A stretch of 64,000 nucleotides of DNA from Corynebacterium sp. 74A (GCF_008930665.1 NZ_PQMG01000005.1:124001-188000), one strand, 5' to 3'. Positions 52,984 through 62,212 are shown, counted from the first letter of the stretch. The notes: a model not told the origin generated them from the sequence alone. Program-made: numbers and translations.

Positions 52984-52997
52984 CCTAGCGCGCTAGG
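52984..52997. promoter_or_regulatory. Perfect 14-bp palindrome CCTAGCGCGCTAGG
   Basis: Self-complementary with no spacer; between the small membrane protein gene and glxR. A binding site for an unknown dimeric protein is possible. Confidence 0.35.
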
Positions 52998-53122
52998 TCA
53001 CACGCAAAGAATGGGTGGCTCACATTCACCCCCAAATTTGCACAACTACACAGCAGCCCGCCATCCCGCGATCCGATTAAAAATCCCCTGACCAGCGGCT
53101 TATCCGAGATAGCTGGGCAAGA

Positions 53123-53137
53123 TGTCAAATAGTGACA
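53123..53137. promoter_or_regulatory. Dyad TGTCA-AATAG-TGACA upstream of glxR
   Basis: 5-bp arms resembling the halves of a Crp-type site (TGTGA/TCACA) but with one altered base per arm and a spacer one base short. A candidate for GlxR autoregulation, which is known in C. glutamicum. Confidence 0.35.
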
Positions 53138-53308
53138 CACTCCATAGTAGGATGAGTGAAGACAAACACGGCGCGGGTGCCTATCCCACACTGCCGATCT
53201 TGACCGATAGATGTCTGGATATGTTGGCATACAGACGCTCCTCGACATGTGGGCCCACTTTGCTGCATCCTTCGCGCCGTACTCAGCGAAGATACAAGGA
53301 GTTAGACA

Positions 53309-53992
53309 GTGGAATCCGTACAGGAAATCTTGTCGCGGGCAGGCATCTTTCAAGGCGTCGACCCAGTGGCGGTAGCCACCCTCATCCAGGAATTGGAAAC
53401 GGTGCGTTTTCCGCGTGGCACCACCATCTTCGAGGAGGGCGAGCCCGGTGACCGGCTCTACATCATTACCTCTGGCAAGGTGAAGCTGGCCCGCCACTCC
53501 GCCGATGGGCGGGAGAACCTGCTCACCGTGATGGGCCCCTCCGATATGTTCGGTGAACTCTCCATCTTCGACCCCGGCCCGCGCACCAGCGCCGCCGTCT
53601 GCGTCACCGAGGTGGCCGCGGCCACCATGAACTCGGAGATGCTGCGCAAGTGGATCTCGGCCCACCCCGAGATCTCCGAGCAGCTACTGCGCGTGCTGGC
53701 CCGCCGCCTGCGCCGCACCAACAACTCCTTGGCCGATCTCATCTTCACCGACGTGCCCGGCCGTGTGGCCAAGACGCTGCTGCAGCTGGCCAACCGCTTC
53801 GGCACCCAAGAGGGCGGCGCCCTGCGCGTGAACCATGACCTCACCCAGGAAGAGATCGCACAGCTGGTCGGCGCCTCCCGAGAGACCGTGAACAAGGCCC
53901 TGGCTACCTTCGCTCACCGCGGCTGGATCCGCCTTGAGGGCAAGTCCGTGCTCATCGTCGCCACGGATCAGCTGGCCCGCCGCGCCCGCTAA
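53309..53992 (+). CDS. glxR: cAMP-responsive global regulator GlxR (Crp family)
   Basis: 227 aa. The cAMP-binding beta-roll is residues ~10-120 with the phosphate-binding cassette [18 protein letters not shown] long dimerisation helix follows. The [24 protein letters not shown] binds TGTGA-N6-TCACA sites. The sequence is close to corynebacterial GlxR and Rv3676. It controls carbon and respiratory genes; the cyclase that feeds it is at 32.9 kb. Confidence 0.96.
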   Translation: MESVQEILSRAGIFQGVDPVAVATLIQELETVRFPRGTTIFEEGEPGDRLYIITSGKVKLARHSADGRENLLTVMGPSDMFGELSIFDPGPRTSAAVCVTEVAAATMNSEMLRKWISAHPEISEQLLRVLARRLRRTNNSLADLIFTDVPGRVAKTLLQLANRFGTQEGGALRVNHDLTQEEIAQLVGASRETVNKALATFAHRGWIRLEGKSVLIVATDQLARRAR

Positions 53993-54003
53993 GACACAAC
54001 ACC

Positions 54004-54044
54004 AACACCGCTGCCTTCCCCGCATGAGAGAAGGCAGCGGTGTT
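54004..54044. terminator. Terminator after glxR
   Basis: A perfect 15-bp stem AACACCGCTGCCTTC/GAAGGCAGCGGTGTT followed by GTTTCG; sits before the convergent MBL gene. Confidence 0.8.
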
Positions 54045-54119
54045 GTTTCGTGCTAGGACAGCCGTAGCTGAGGAGAGGGCGGCACCGCCGCACGCCGTTC
54101 CGCCCTCATGTACCCGGGC

Positions 54120-54941
54120 TTATTTCGACGGCACGTCCACGCCAAGATAGCGCAGGGTCACGCGGGTGGACTGCTCGGCGGCGTGACGCAATACCGGATC
54201 CACATCGGTGTAGATCTCATCGATCAGACCGCGCACGGTGGCTTTATCGCCGAGCTTCTCGAGCGCATCCTCCACCTGTTGCAGGCGCATCTTGCGGCGC
54301 TCGAGGTACTTCTTGGCAAAGACGGAGATATCCTCCGCATCGGGGCCATGGCCGGGCAGCATGCGCACATTCTTGCCCCGCTTCTTCAGCATCTTCAGCG
54401 TCTTCAGATAGTCCTTGAGATCCCCGTCCGTCTCGGAAATCATCGTGGTGTGGCGGCCGGCGATGGTATCGCCGGTGATAATGCCCTCCAAGGTGGACTT
54501 GCCGGGCTTACCCGACCACACAAACAAACACACGGAGTCACTGGTATGCCCTGGGGTGTGCACCACCTCGATCTGCGGCGTCACACCCTCGACCTTGATG
54601 ATCTCACCATCCTCCAGCGCGGGCCCACCCAAGCAGTAGCGCTTATCAAAAGCCCGCACCGGGGCGCCGGTGAGCTGACGAATACGCTGGGCGGAATCGG
54701 CGTGATCCGCGTGGCGGTGCGTCAATAGCACCTCCGCCACTTCGGAGGCGTTCTTATTGAGCACATTCAGGTGCCCCTCATCCTCCGGGCCGGGATCGAC
54801 CACGATGCTGCGCGGATCACCCTTAGCACGAATAACCCACGAATTAGTGCCCTCGAGCGAGCTGTAGCCGGGGTTAGGGCACAGCACGACTCCCACGGAC
54901 GGAGATACTGGGCGTAGCTGACTATAAGCGGGATGCTCCAT
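54120..54941 (-). CDS. MBL-fold metallo-hydrolase (Rv3677c type)
   Basis: 273 aa. The metal motif HxHxDH reads LTHRHADHAD, with further ligands in HTPGHTSDS, TGDTIAGRHT and LPGHGPD. Related to glyoxalase II-like/LACTB2-type hydrolases. ATG 54941 lies 9 nt after TAAGCT, so it is probably near-leaderless; GTG 54947 is an alternative. Substrate unknown. Confidence 0.9.
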   Translation of the reverse strand: MEHPAYSQLRPVSPSVGVVLCPNPGYSSLEGTNSWVIRAKGDPRSIVVDPGPEDEGHLNVLNKNASEVAEVLLTHRHADHADSAQRIRQLTGAPVRAFDKRYCLGGPALEDGEIIKVEGVTPQIEVVHTPGHTSDSVCLFVWSGKPGKSTLEGIITGDTIAGRHTTMISETDGDLKDYLKTLKMLKKRGKNVRMLPGHGPDAEDISVFAKKYLERRKMRLQQVEDALEKLGDKATVRGLIDEIYTDVDPVLRHAAEQSTRVTLRYLGVDVPSK

Positions 54942-54983
54942 ACCCACTAGCTTAACCCTGTTGCCTCGTATACGACTATCAAA

Positions 54984-55448
54984 TTAGGCACGCTTTTCGA
55001 CGACGAGCTCAACCTCGACCGGCGCGCCGAGCGGCAACTCCGCCACCCCGACAGCCGACCGCACATGCTGACCGGCCTCACCGAAGATCTCACCAATGAG
55101 CTCCGAGGCCCCATTGACCACTCCGGGCTGGCCGCTGAAGCCCTCGGCGCTGGCGACGAAGCCGGTAATCTTCAGGACCCGCGCCACATTATCGATGCCC
55201 ACTACAGCATCCACGGCGGCCAGCGCATTGAGTACGGCCAAGCGGGCGCATTCCTTCGCCTGCTCGGCAGAGACCTCCGCCCCCACCTTGCCGGTGGCGT
55301 GGAGATTGCCCTCGACGAAGGGCAGCTGGCCCGAGGTCCACACCTGGTTGCCCACCTCGGCGGCAGGGATATAGGCGGCCACGGGCGCGGCTACGGCAGG
55401 TAGGGTGATGCCGAGCTCCTGCAAGCGAGTGCTGATAGAGCTAGTCAT
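54984..55448 (-). CDS. RidA family protein (Rv3678c type)
   Basis: 154 aa. The RidA fold shows in AAEVGNQVWTSGQLPFVEG, ARLAVLNALAAVDAVVG and VRSAVGVAELPLGAPVEVELV. The usual Arg of the active pocket lies in the HVRSAVGV segment. It hydrolyses reactive enamines/imines. The start overlaps the end of the DUF4177 gene by 8 bp. Confidence 0.9.
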   Translation of the reverse strand: MTSSISTRLQELGITLPAVAAPVAAYIPAAEVGNQVWTSGQLPFVEGNLHATGKVGAEVSAEQAKECARLAVLNALAAVDAVVGIDNVARVLKITGFVASAEGFSGQPGVVNGASELIGEIFGEAGQHVRSAVGVAELPLGAPVEVELVVEKRA

Positions 55449-55599
55449 TTTTCACCCGCTTCATGTAGGCCACGAGATTTTCCGGGTTCGGGCCGGGGAT
55501 CACAGTCACGAGCTCCCAGCCGTCCTCTCCCCAAGTATCGAGGATCTGCTTAGTGGCGTGGCTAATAAGCGGCACGGTGGCGTATTCCCATTGAGTCAT
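55441..55599 (-). CDS. DUF4177 small protein
   Basis: 52 aa. WEYATVPLISHATKQILDTWG and GWELVTVIPGPNPENLVAY match the DUF4177 pattern (W-E-Y...G-W-E-L-V). It is coupled to ridA. Function unknown. Confidence 0.8.
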   Translation of the reverse strand: MTQWEYATVPLISHATKQILDTWGEDGWELVTVIPGPNPENLVAYMKRVKND

Positions 55600-55684
55600 G
55601 CGCCCCACCTTAGTGATCTCTGCGCCCTGACGGGGCGCCGCCCCACCCCCAGGGTGACGAAGACGCACATCACACAAATACAGA

Positions 55685-55720
55685 CCCGCAAGTGAGATAA
55701 CTTACGGGCCCGTCGTTTTT
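55685..55720. terminator. Hairpin between whiB and DUF4177 genes
   Basis: CCCGCAAGT pairs with ACTTACGGG (one mismatch) around a 6-nt loop, followed on the + strand by CGTCGTTTTT. Probably ends the whiB transcript; the T-tract is on the opposite strand. Confidence 0.5.
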
Positions 55721-55752
55721 GCGCTAAAAAGTGTAGTTACTGTTCGATGTGG

Positions 55753-56097
55753 CTAAATGCCCACCAGTTCGCCGCCGCGGGCGAGATAGTTAGACCAATT
55801 CTCGATGTGCGGGTTCTTGCGCAGCAGCGCACGGCGCTGACGCTCCGTCAGCCCACCCCAGACCCCGAACTCGATCCGATTATCGAGAGCATCGGCCAAA
55901 CAATGGGTGCTCACGGGGCATTCTTCGCAGATCTGGGCCGCCCGACGCTGGGCTGCACCGCGCACGAACAAGGCATCCGGATCGCTGTTGCGGCAGCGCG
56001 CGCGAGTCACCCAATCCTCGCGTTCGACGGGTTCGGTGGAAGAGGAGTGCATTCCGCTGCGGGCCGCTTCTCGATTCAAAATGAGTGAAGTAGTCAT
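55753..56097 (-). CDS. whiB4: WhiB-family Fe-S regulator (WhiB4/WhcA type)
   Basis: 114 aa. Four cysteines bind the [4Fe-4S] cluster: one in TRARCRN and three in ICEECPVSTHC. The turn GVWGGLTERQRR binds sigma factor, followed by a basic end. Position next to a PASTA-containing PBP matches WhiB4 of mycobacteria and whcA of C. glutamicum, both redox regulators. ATG 56097 chosen with GAGAGG upstream; further in-frame sequence extends to 56151. Confidence 0.92.
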   Translation of the reverse strand: MTTSLILNREAARSGMHSSSTEPVEREDWVTRARCRNSDPDALFVRGAAQRRAAQICEECPVSTHCLADALDNRIEFGVWGGLTERQRRALLRKNPHIENWSNYLARGGELVGI

Positions 56098-56191
56098 CTG
56101 CAAAACACGCCTCTCATTGATCAGCAATTTGATACTTGTAAGTGTATTCACAGTGTCGCGGAAGTGTCGAATACGGCATAAAAAGGGGGTA

Positions 56192-56207
56192 CTTGTGGAT
56201 TCACAAG
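56192..56207. promoter_or_regulatory. Inverted repeat CTTGTG-GATT-CACAAG at the PBP promoter
   Basis: Perfect 6-bp arms overlap the expected -35 position of the PBP promoter (-10 TACTGT at 56223). Confidence 0.4.
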
Positions 56208-56222
56208 CGCCAAGCGGTTGCG

Positions 56223-56228
56223 TACTGT
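56223..56228 (+). promoter_or_regulatory. -10 box TACTGT of the PBP gene (leaderless)
   Basis: TACTGT, 7 nt (AAGGGAA), GTG 56236. This spacing decides the start codon. Confidence 0.5.
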
Positions 56229-56235
56229 AAGGGAA

Positions 56236-58608
56236 GTGACCAGCATTGCATCTTTGGGAAAAGTTCTCATCGCCACCGTTGCCGCTGGTGTGCTAAGTGC
56301 CGTGGCACTGACGCCACTGGCAGGGCTCTCCGGCGCAGCAGTCGCGCGCGCCCATGAGTCGATGGCCGCTGACATCGAGAATCTCACCGACGGCACCACC
56401 CCAGGCGTCACGGAGATTCAAGATCGGAACGGCGCCCCCATTGCGTGGCTCTATAAACAGCGCCGCTTCGACGTGCCCCCGGATCGAATCTCTGAGGCCA
56501 TGAAGCGCGCCATCGTCTCCATCGAGGATCGCCGCTTCTATGCGCACGACGGGGTGGACTGGCAGGGCGCCGGGCGCGCCATGGTGAAGAACCTGCTCGC
56601 CGGCAGCGTGCTAGAGGGCGCCTCCACCTTGGATCAGCAATACATCAAGAACTATGCGCTCTTGGTGGAGGCGGAAAATGATGAGGAGCAGGCCGAGGCC
56701 ATCGAAACCTCCTATACCCGCAAGTTCCGCGAGATCCGCGCCGCCGCCGAGCTGGAGAAACGGCTGGATAAAGACGAGATCCTCGGCCGCTATCTCAACC
56801 TCGTCCCCTTCGGCAATGGCGCCTACGGAGTAGAGGCCGCGGCCCGCACCTACTTTGGCATCAGCGCCGCCGAGCTGACTGTGCCCCAAGCAGCCACCTT
56901 GGCGGGCATTGTGCAGTCCTCATCCGCGCTGGATCCTTATACCAATATTGCGGGCGTCACCTCGCGCCGGAATGTGGTTCTCGATGCGATGGCGGAGATG
57001 AACTACATCTCCCACGCGGACGCCGAGGCCTACGCCATGGAGCCCCTCGGGGTGCTCGAGCAGCCACAGGGGCTGCCTAATGGCTGTATCACCACCGGCG
57101 ATCGCGGTTTCTTCTGCGACTACGTGATCCGCTATCTGGAGGAGAAGGGCGTCAGCGAGGAGGACCTGCGCACCAATGCCTATACCATCCGCACCTCCCT
57201 TGACCCGGAGGTGCAGTCCGCCGCGAAAAACGCGGTAACGAGCTTCACCGATCCCTCCACCCCGGGCGTGGCCCAGGTGATGAACGTGATCAAGCCGGGA
57301 AAATACTCCCGCGAGATCCAGGCCATGGTGTCCTCGCGCACCTACGGCCTCGATGGCGCGGCCGCGCAGACGATTCTGCCGCAAACCTCCACCTTGGTGG
57401 GCAATGGCGCCGGCTCGGTATTTAAGGTCTTTACCGCCGCGGCCGCAATCGAGCAGGGCATGGGCATCGACACCGAGCTAGCGGTGCCGAAGCGCTATGA
57501 GGCCTATGGGCTCGGCGAGGGCGGCGCTGAGGGCTGCCCTCCCGGCGCCTACTGCGTGGAAAACGCCGGCCAGTACCCGCCGAAGCTGTCTTTGAAGGGG
57601 GCGCTGGCGAAGTCGCCGAACACCACCTTTGTGGAGCTTATTGAGAAGGTCGGGGTGAGCTCCGTGGTGGATCTTTCGGTGAAGATGGGCCTGCGCTCCT
57701 ATACGGCGCCGGGCAGCTTCGATGGGGAAAGCTCCATCGCCGAGTACATGAAAAAGGCCAATCTCGGCTCCTATACGCTCGGCCCGACGGCAGTGAACCC
57801 ACTGGAGCTATCGAATGTTGCCGCCACCATTTCCGCCGATGGCGTGTGGTGCGAACCCAACCCCGTTATGGAGATCACCGACCGCGAGGGCAAGGAAGTG
57901 CAGATTGATCGCCCCGAATGCGAGCGGGCGCTCTCCAGTGGTGTGGCGCAGGCGCTGAGCGACGCGATGAGCGATGATTTCCGCTCCGGTACCGCCTCCG
58001 AGTCGGCGAAGTCGATGGGCTGGAACGGCTCGGCTGCGGGCAAGACCGGCACCACCGAGTCCAACCTGTCGAGCTCCTTCCTCGGCTTCAACTCCGGTTT
58101 CGCTGCCGCCACCTACATCTACAATGACGGCACCTCGGCCGCCCCGCTGTGCACCTCCCCGGTGCGCCAGTGCGGCCGCGGCGATCTCTATGGCGGTAAG
58201 GAGCCGGCCCGCACCTGGATTGCTGCAGCGCAGCAGATTCCCACAGCAGCGCAAGGTTCCCTCTCCCCCGCCCACGGGCGTTTCCGAGAAGGCACCGCCA
58301 AAGATCGCATCCCGAAGGTGGTGGGCATGCAGGAAAAGGATGCCGTCCGCGCACTAGAGGAAGCCGGGCTTCGCGCCCAGGTCCGGTTTGTGGCCGGCAA
58401 TGGCACCCCGCGCGGCGAGGTGAAGGGCATCGAGCATGAGCCCATCATCCATCAGGGATCGACGGTGACGCTGAAAATCTCCGATGGCTCCGCGCCCCCG
58501 CCGCCACCGCCGCCGCCATCCTCGCGGTCGAACCCAGAACCCCCACCGCCGCTGCCGAATCCCGACGAGATTTCGAACGCGATTAACGATATTCTGCGGA
58601 ATCTCTAG
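56236..58608 (+). CDS. ponA: Bifunctional class A penicillin-binding protein with PASTA domain
   Basis: 790 aa. A membrane anchor (about 12-35), then a GT51 glycosyltransferase domain (SIEDRRFYAHDGVDW with catalytic Glu, and STLDQQYIKNY, where the usual T-x-Q-Q has Asp). The transpeptidase has SVFK (Ser about 395), SPN and KTGTTE (about 602). A single PASTA domain follows (IPKVVGMQEKDAVRALEEAG) and then a Pro-rich tail. It polymerises and cross-links peptidoglycan. GTG 56236 is preferred over TTG 56218 on promoter spacing. The 3' end overlaps the convergent yqeY by 4 bp. Confidence 0.94.
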   Translation: MTSIASLGKVLIATVAAGVLSAVALTPLAGLSGAAVARAHESMAADIENLTDGTTPGVTEIQDRNGAPIAWLYKQRRFDVPPDRISEAMKRAIVSIEDRRFYAHDGVDWQGAGRAMVKNLLAGSVLEGASTLDQQYIKNYALLVEAENDEEQAEAIETSYTRKFREIRAAAELEKRLDKDEILGRYLNLVPFGNGAYGVEAAARTYFGISAAELTVPQAATLAGIVQSSSALDPYTNIAGVTSRRNVVLDAMAEMNYISHADAEAYAMEPLGVLEQPQGLPNGCITTGDRGFFCDYVIRYLEEKGVSEEDLRTNAYTIRTSLDPEVQSAAKNAVTSFTDPSTPGVAQVMNVIKPGKYSREIQAMVSSRTYGLDGAAAQTILPQTSTLVGNGAGSVFKVFTAAAAIEQGMGIDTELAVPKRYEAYGLGEGGAEGCPPGAYCVENAGQYPPKLSLKGALAKSPNTTFVELIEKVGVSSVVDLSVKMGLRSYTAPGSFDGESSIAEYMKKANLGSYTLGPTAVNPLELSNVAATISADGVWCEPNPVMEITDREGKEVQIDRPECERALSSGVAQALSDAMSDDFRSGTASESAKSMGWNGSAAGKTGTTESNLSSSFLGFNSGFAAATYIYNDGTSAAPLCTSPVRQCGRGDLYGGKEPARTWIAAAQQIPTAAQGSLSPAHGRFREGTAKDRIPKVVGMQEKDAVRALEEAGLRAQVRFVAGNGTPRGEVKGIEHEPIIHQGSTVTLKISDGSAPPPPPPPPSSRSNPEPPPPLPNPDEISNAINDILRNL

Positions 58609-59051
58609 CTGAGCTTCCCCTTCACCACAGCGGAGATGCGGGCGCCATCGGCGCGGCCGGCGGCCTGGACGGTGGCGGTCTTCATCACCGCCCCCATCTC
58701 ACGCATCGAGCTCGCACCCGTCTCCGCGATGCAGGAATCCACCAGCTGCTCCAGCTCGGCGTCGCTGAGCTGCGCCGGCTGATAGCTTTGGAAGACGGCG
58801 ATCTCGGCCTCTTCCACCGCGGCAAGCTCCTCGCGCCCGGCGTCGCGATAGGTGGTGACGGATTCGCGGCGCTTCTTAATCTCGCGGGCGATGACGGCGA
58901 GGATGTCGGCGTCGACAAGCTCAGTGCCGGAGGAGGTCTTCTCATACTGCACGGCAGAGAGCAGCTGCCGGATGGCATTGGAGCGCTGCTTGTCGCGAGC
59001 TTTCATGGACTCTTTGAGATCGGCGCGGATCTGTTGTTCTAATTCGCTCAT
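58605..59051 (-). CDS. GatB/YqeY domain protein
   Basis: 148 aa. SMKARDKQRSNAIRQLLSAV and GTELVDADILAVIAREIKKR followed by AVMKTATVQAAGRADGARIS match the YqeY family related to the GatB tail. Possible tRNA-related function; not known. Confidence 0.9.
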   Translation of the reverse strand: MSELEQQIRADLKESMKARDKQRSNAIRQLLSAVQYEKTSSGTELVDADILAVIAREIKKRRESVTTYRDAGREELAAVEEAEIAVFQSYQPAQLSDAELEQLVDSCIAETGASSMREMGAVMKTATVQAAGRADGARISAVVKGKLS

Positions 59052-59067
59052 GCCTCAACGATATCGC

Positions 59068-59073
59068 TAGGGT
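59068..59073 (+). promoter_or_regulatory. -10 box TAGGGT of the metallophosphoesterase gene (leaderless)
   Basis: TAGGGT, 7 nt (GTGAGGT), GTG 59081. The purine stretch could also act as a weak RBS. Confidence 0.35.
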
Positions 59074-59080
59074 GTGAGGT

Positions 59081-59986
59081 GTGACTGCATTATTCCGCCG
59101 ACTTGGTTCCGCGAGCGCCGCCGTCGCCGCCCTTGGCGCGGGCGTTGCGCTCAAAGGCATCACCAACACCAGCGACTTTCGCCTCGACACCCTCGAGCTG
59201 CCTCTGCTCGAGCCAGGGGTACTGCGCGAGAAGGATTCCTTCGACATCCTGCACATCGCCGACCTGCACATGCTGCCCTCCCAAGGCAGCAAACAGCAGT
59301 TCGTCTCCGAGCTCGCCCGCCTCCACCCAGACCTGGTGATCAATACCGGCGATAACCTGGGCGACCCGCAGGCGGTGCCCTATGTGCTGCAGGCCCTCAA
59401 CCCACTGCTGGATGTGCCCGGCATGTTCGTCTTTGGCACCAATGATTACTTCGCCCCGCGGCCGGTGAACCCCTTCAACTACCTGCTGGGGAAGAAGCGC
59501 ACCCCCTCCCGCGTGGAGCTGCCGTGGCGGGGCATGCGGGCCGCCTTCATCGAACGGGGCTGGCACGACGCCACCCACCAGCGGGTGGAGGTGAAAGTGG
59601 GCGATGTGCGCCTCGCCGTGGCTGGGGTGGATGACCCCCACCATGACCTCGACGAGTATGAGCAGATCGCCGGCCCGCCCAATGCCGATGCGGATCTCGC
59701 GATCGCGCTGACCCACTCCCCCGAGCCGCGGGTGCTGGAGCGCTTCGCCGCGGACGGCTATCAGCTGAGCATCTCTGGGCACACCCACGGCGGCCAGATC
59801 TGCCTGCCCGGCGGGCGCTCCATCGTGACCAACTGCGGCATCGACCGCGAGCGCGCCCACGGGCTGCACCGCTTCGATGGGATGCACATGTATGTCTCCC
59901 GTGGCCTCGGCACCTCGAAGTATGCGCCGGTGCGGCTCAACTGCCCGCCCACCGCCACCCTGCTGCGCTTCACCGAACGCCACTAG
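59081..59986 (+). CDS. Metallophosphoesterase (calcineurin-like)
   Basis: 301 aa. Metal-binding motifs are IADLHML, NTGDNLGD, FGTND and GHTHGGQICLP. A hydrophobic N-terminal segment (RLGSASAAVAALGAGVAL) may anchor it. It follows yqeY divergently, the mycobacterial Rv3683 position. Confidence 0.93.
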   Translation: MTALFRRLGSASAAVAALGAGVALKGITNTSDFRLDTLELPLLEPGVLREKDSFDILHIADLHMLPSQGSKQQFVSELARLHPDLVINTGDNLGDPQAVPYVLQALNPLLDVPGMFVFGTNDYFAPRPVNPFNYLLGKKRTPSRVELPWRGMRAAFIERGWHDATHQRVEVKVGDVRLAVAGVDDPHHDLDEYEQIAGPPNADADLAIALTHSPEPRVLERFAADGYQLSISGHTHGGQICLPGGRSIVTNCGIDRERAHGLHRFDGMHMYVSRGLGTSKYAPVRLNCPPTATLLRFTERH

Positions 59987-60038
59987 CTGCTGTTTTGTAG
60001 TTTCTTCCGGCGCTGTCCTATAGTGTTTCAGGTAGCGA

Positions 60039-60115
<77 letters not shown>

Positions 60116-60118
60116 ATT

Positions 60119-60155
60119 GAAAAGGTCAATCATCCACCCGATGATTGGCCTTTTC
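60119..60155 (+). terminator. Terminator of tRNA-Pro
   Basis: AAAAGG-CAATCATC pairs with GATGATTG-CCTTTT (one internal mismatch) and TTTT follows. Lies 4 bp after the tRNA. Confidence 0.8.
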
Positions 60156-60174
60156 CCATGTCATACGGCGTTAT

Positions 60175-61794
60175 TTAGAGCTCGCCGTAAACCAGCTCGC
60201 CACCGAGGATCGTGGCCAGCACCTCCACGCGGCCGATCTCCTCGGGCGCCACCTGCAGCGGGTTGCGATCCAAGAGCACGCAATCGGCCAGCTGGCCGGG
60301 CATGATCTGGCCCTTGCGGCCCGCCCAGCCCGTGGCCGCCGCCGATCCAGCGGTATAGGCGTAAAGGGCCTGCTCCGCGCTGAGGCGCTCGCTGCCATAG
60401 TAGAGCTGCCCCGACTGGGTGGTGCGCGTCACGAAGGACTCGATGGCCTGCAATGGCGCCCCGTCGGTGACGGGACGGTCCGAGCTTCCGGGCAGGATGA
60501 GGCCGGCGTCGAGAAGCCTGCGAGCAGGGTAGGAAAAGGCGGCGCGCTCCTCCCCGAGAACCTGGATCACGGCATCGCCGAAGGCGTGCACGAAGCGCGG
60601 CTGCGGCGCAATCACGATGGGGCGGCCGTTGATCGCGGCCAGCTGATCATCACGCACCACCCCGCCGTGCTCGATGCGGTGCGGAATCTCCGGCGCGCCA
60701 TAGGTGTCAATAATCTCGGAGAGAATGGCCACGGACAGATCCACTGCAGCATCGCCGAGCGCATGCAGGGCCAGCGACCAACCGGCCGCCGCCGCGCCGA
60801 GCGCTTGTCGACGCATCTCTGCCGGATCACCCTGAAAATAGCCGCGGTGCGGGCAGCATAGGTAGTCCTCCGCCATCGCTGCAGTAGTGCTCAGTATCGA
60901 GCCATCCATAAACATTTTGGTGGGCCCGATCTGCAGCCACTCATCGCCCAGGCCGGTACGGATGCCGCCATCGAGACCATAGCCATAGCCATCCGCCGAG
61001 TGGCCGGCGATCTCGTGCAGGGCGTCGATGGTGGGCATGATCTGCATCCGGGTGTGGCGGGTGGCCTGCTGATAGGCCCCAATCTCCCGCGGGCTGTGCC
61101 CAATCCAGCCGCCGGCCACGCCACAGTCGGTGACCGATGTCAGCCCCTCGGAGAGATAGTGCGCGGTTGCTTTCTCGATGGCGGCGGCGATCTCGGTACT
61201 CGATTCCGGCAGCAACACCTGCTGCACCAGGCGCATCGCATTCTCGTCGAGCAGGCCGGTGGCTGCCCCAGTGCTATCGCAGACCACCTCGCCGCCGTCC
61301 ACCAGCGGCGGATGCGAGGGATCCACCCCGGCCGCCCACAGGGCCGGGGTATTGACGGTGTTCGCATGACCCGAAACGTGTTTGATCAGTAGTGGCCGCC
61401 CCGCCGCGGCGCGATCGAGCGCGGCGATAGACAGCTCGCCATCCTGCAGGGCGCTGGGGCGAAACCCCGCGGCAATCACCCAGTCCCGCTCCCCCACACC
61501 GGCTGCCGCGGCAGCGATCGTGTCATAGACCTCGGTGGTGGTACACGCAGCCGAGAGATCCACCTCAGACAGCGTCTGGCCAAACCACACGGTGTGGGCG
61601 TGGGCATCGTTAAACCCGGGAACAAGGGTGGCGCCGCCGGCGTCGATGCGTCGATCCGCGGGCAGGCGGCGGGCATCCTCGTCGAGCGCCACGAACCGCC
61701 CCTGGAGCATCGCCACCGCCGTGGCGCTGGGCTGCTGCGGATTCTGGGTGAGAATCCTCGCGTTCTCCACCAACACAATCGGACTGTGGCTCAT
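60175..61794 (-). CDS. Amidohydrolase family protein (YtcJ-like)
   Basis: 539 aa. The metal motif is PGFNDAHAHT (HxH), then the Lys/Glu-type region IGPTKMFMDGS, HALGDAAVDL and HRIEHGG. Late Asp in GSSDRPV. YtcJ-like amidohydrolases act on N-acyl or formamide compounds. ATG 61794 has GAGGAGA 11 bp upstream. A remnant of a transporter lies upstream on the other strand. Confidence 0.87.
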   Translation of the reverse strand: MSHSPIVLVENARILTQNPQQPSATAVAMLQGRFVALDEDARRLPADRRIDAGGATLVPGFNDAHAHTVWFGQTLSEVDLSAACTTTEVYDTIAAAAAGVGERDWVIAAGFRPSALQDGELSIAALDRAAAGRPLLIKHVSGHANTVNTPALWAAGVDPSHPPLVDGGEVVCDSTGAATGLLDENAMRLVQQVLLPESSTEIAAAIEKATAHYLSEGLTSVTDCGVAGGWIGHSPREIGAYQQATRHTRMQIMPTIDALHEIAGHSADGYGYGLDGGIRTGLGDEWLQIGPTKMFMDGSILSTTAAMAEDYLCCPHRGYFQGDPAEMRRQALGAAAAGWSLALHALGDAAVDLSVAILSEIIDTYGAPEIPHRIEHGGVVRDDQLAAINGRPIVIAPQPRFVHAFGDAVIQVLGEERAAFSYPARRLLDAGLILPGSSDRPVTDGAPLQAIESFVTRTTQSGQLYYGSERLSAEQALYAYTAGSAAATGWAGRKGQIMPGQLADCVLLDRNPLQVAPEEIGRVEVLATILGGELVYGEL

Positions 61795-61976
61795 AAAAAC
61801 TGCTGTCTCCTCGGGTCGCGCAGGCATTGCGGCCAGCCTCGTTCTGGATGTGTGGTCTCCCTCTGGGGGATACGTCCTGTACCAACCCCGCCACCACATC
61901 GGGCAGGGACCCGCGGCAGGATTCCTTCGGCCCCGGCACCGTGAGCCCAGACCACGGCCACGAGACCGGGGAGATA

Positions 61977-62212
61977 GATTCCCGTGAGGTGGGCACGATC
62001 GCCCGCACCGCCTGTGTGGGCACCATGGTGGAATGGTACGGATTTTTCTGTCCGGCACCGCATCGGCGCTGGTGTTTCATTATTTCTTCGTGTCCAATAC
62101 CGATGACACCACCGCCACGCCCACAGCATTCGCCACCTCCAGCGCAGTGCTTTGTCGCTTGGCATGCTCATCCTCGTGGTGGTGCTCGAGGCCACGGACG
62201 CCGAGTAGCTAG
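61977..62212 (+). pseudogene. Remnant of an MHS-family (MFS) transporter gene
   Basis: The frame from about 61977 reads REVGTIARTACVGTMVEWYGFF, the family's N-terminal hallmark (GT-x-EWYDF). After the T-run at 62043-62047 the homology continues in the next frame (SGTASALVFHYFF). Further shifts follow (AFATS), and the rest of the ~420-residue protein is missing, ending against the K+ channel gene. Disabled by at least one single-base loss plus truncation. It probably once served uptake of the amidohydrolase substrate (inference). Confidence 0.6.

Larger units (their letters stand above)
52920..53308. other. 389-bp glxR upstream region
   Basis: AT-rich for this genome. It holds the 14-bp perfect palindrome CCTAGCGCGCTAGG (52984-52997) and the dyad TGTCA-N5-TGACA (53123-53137), with -10-like TAGTAG around 53145. 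No gene is seen; the glxR leader would be about 150 nt. Confidence 0.5.
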
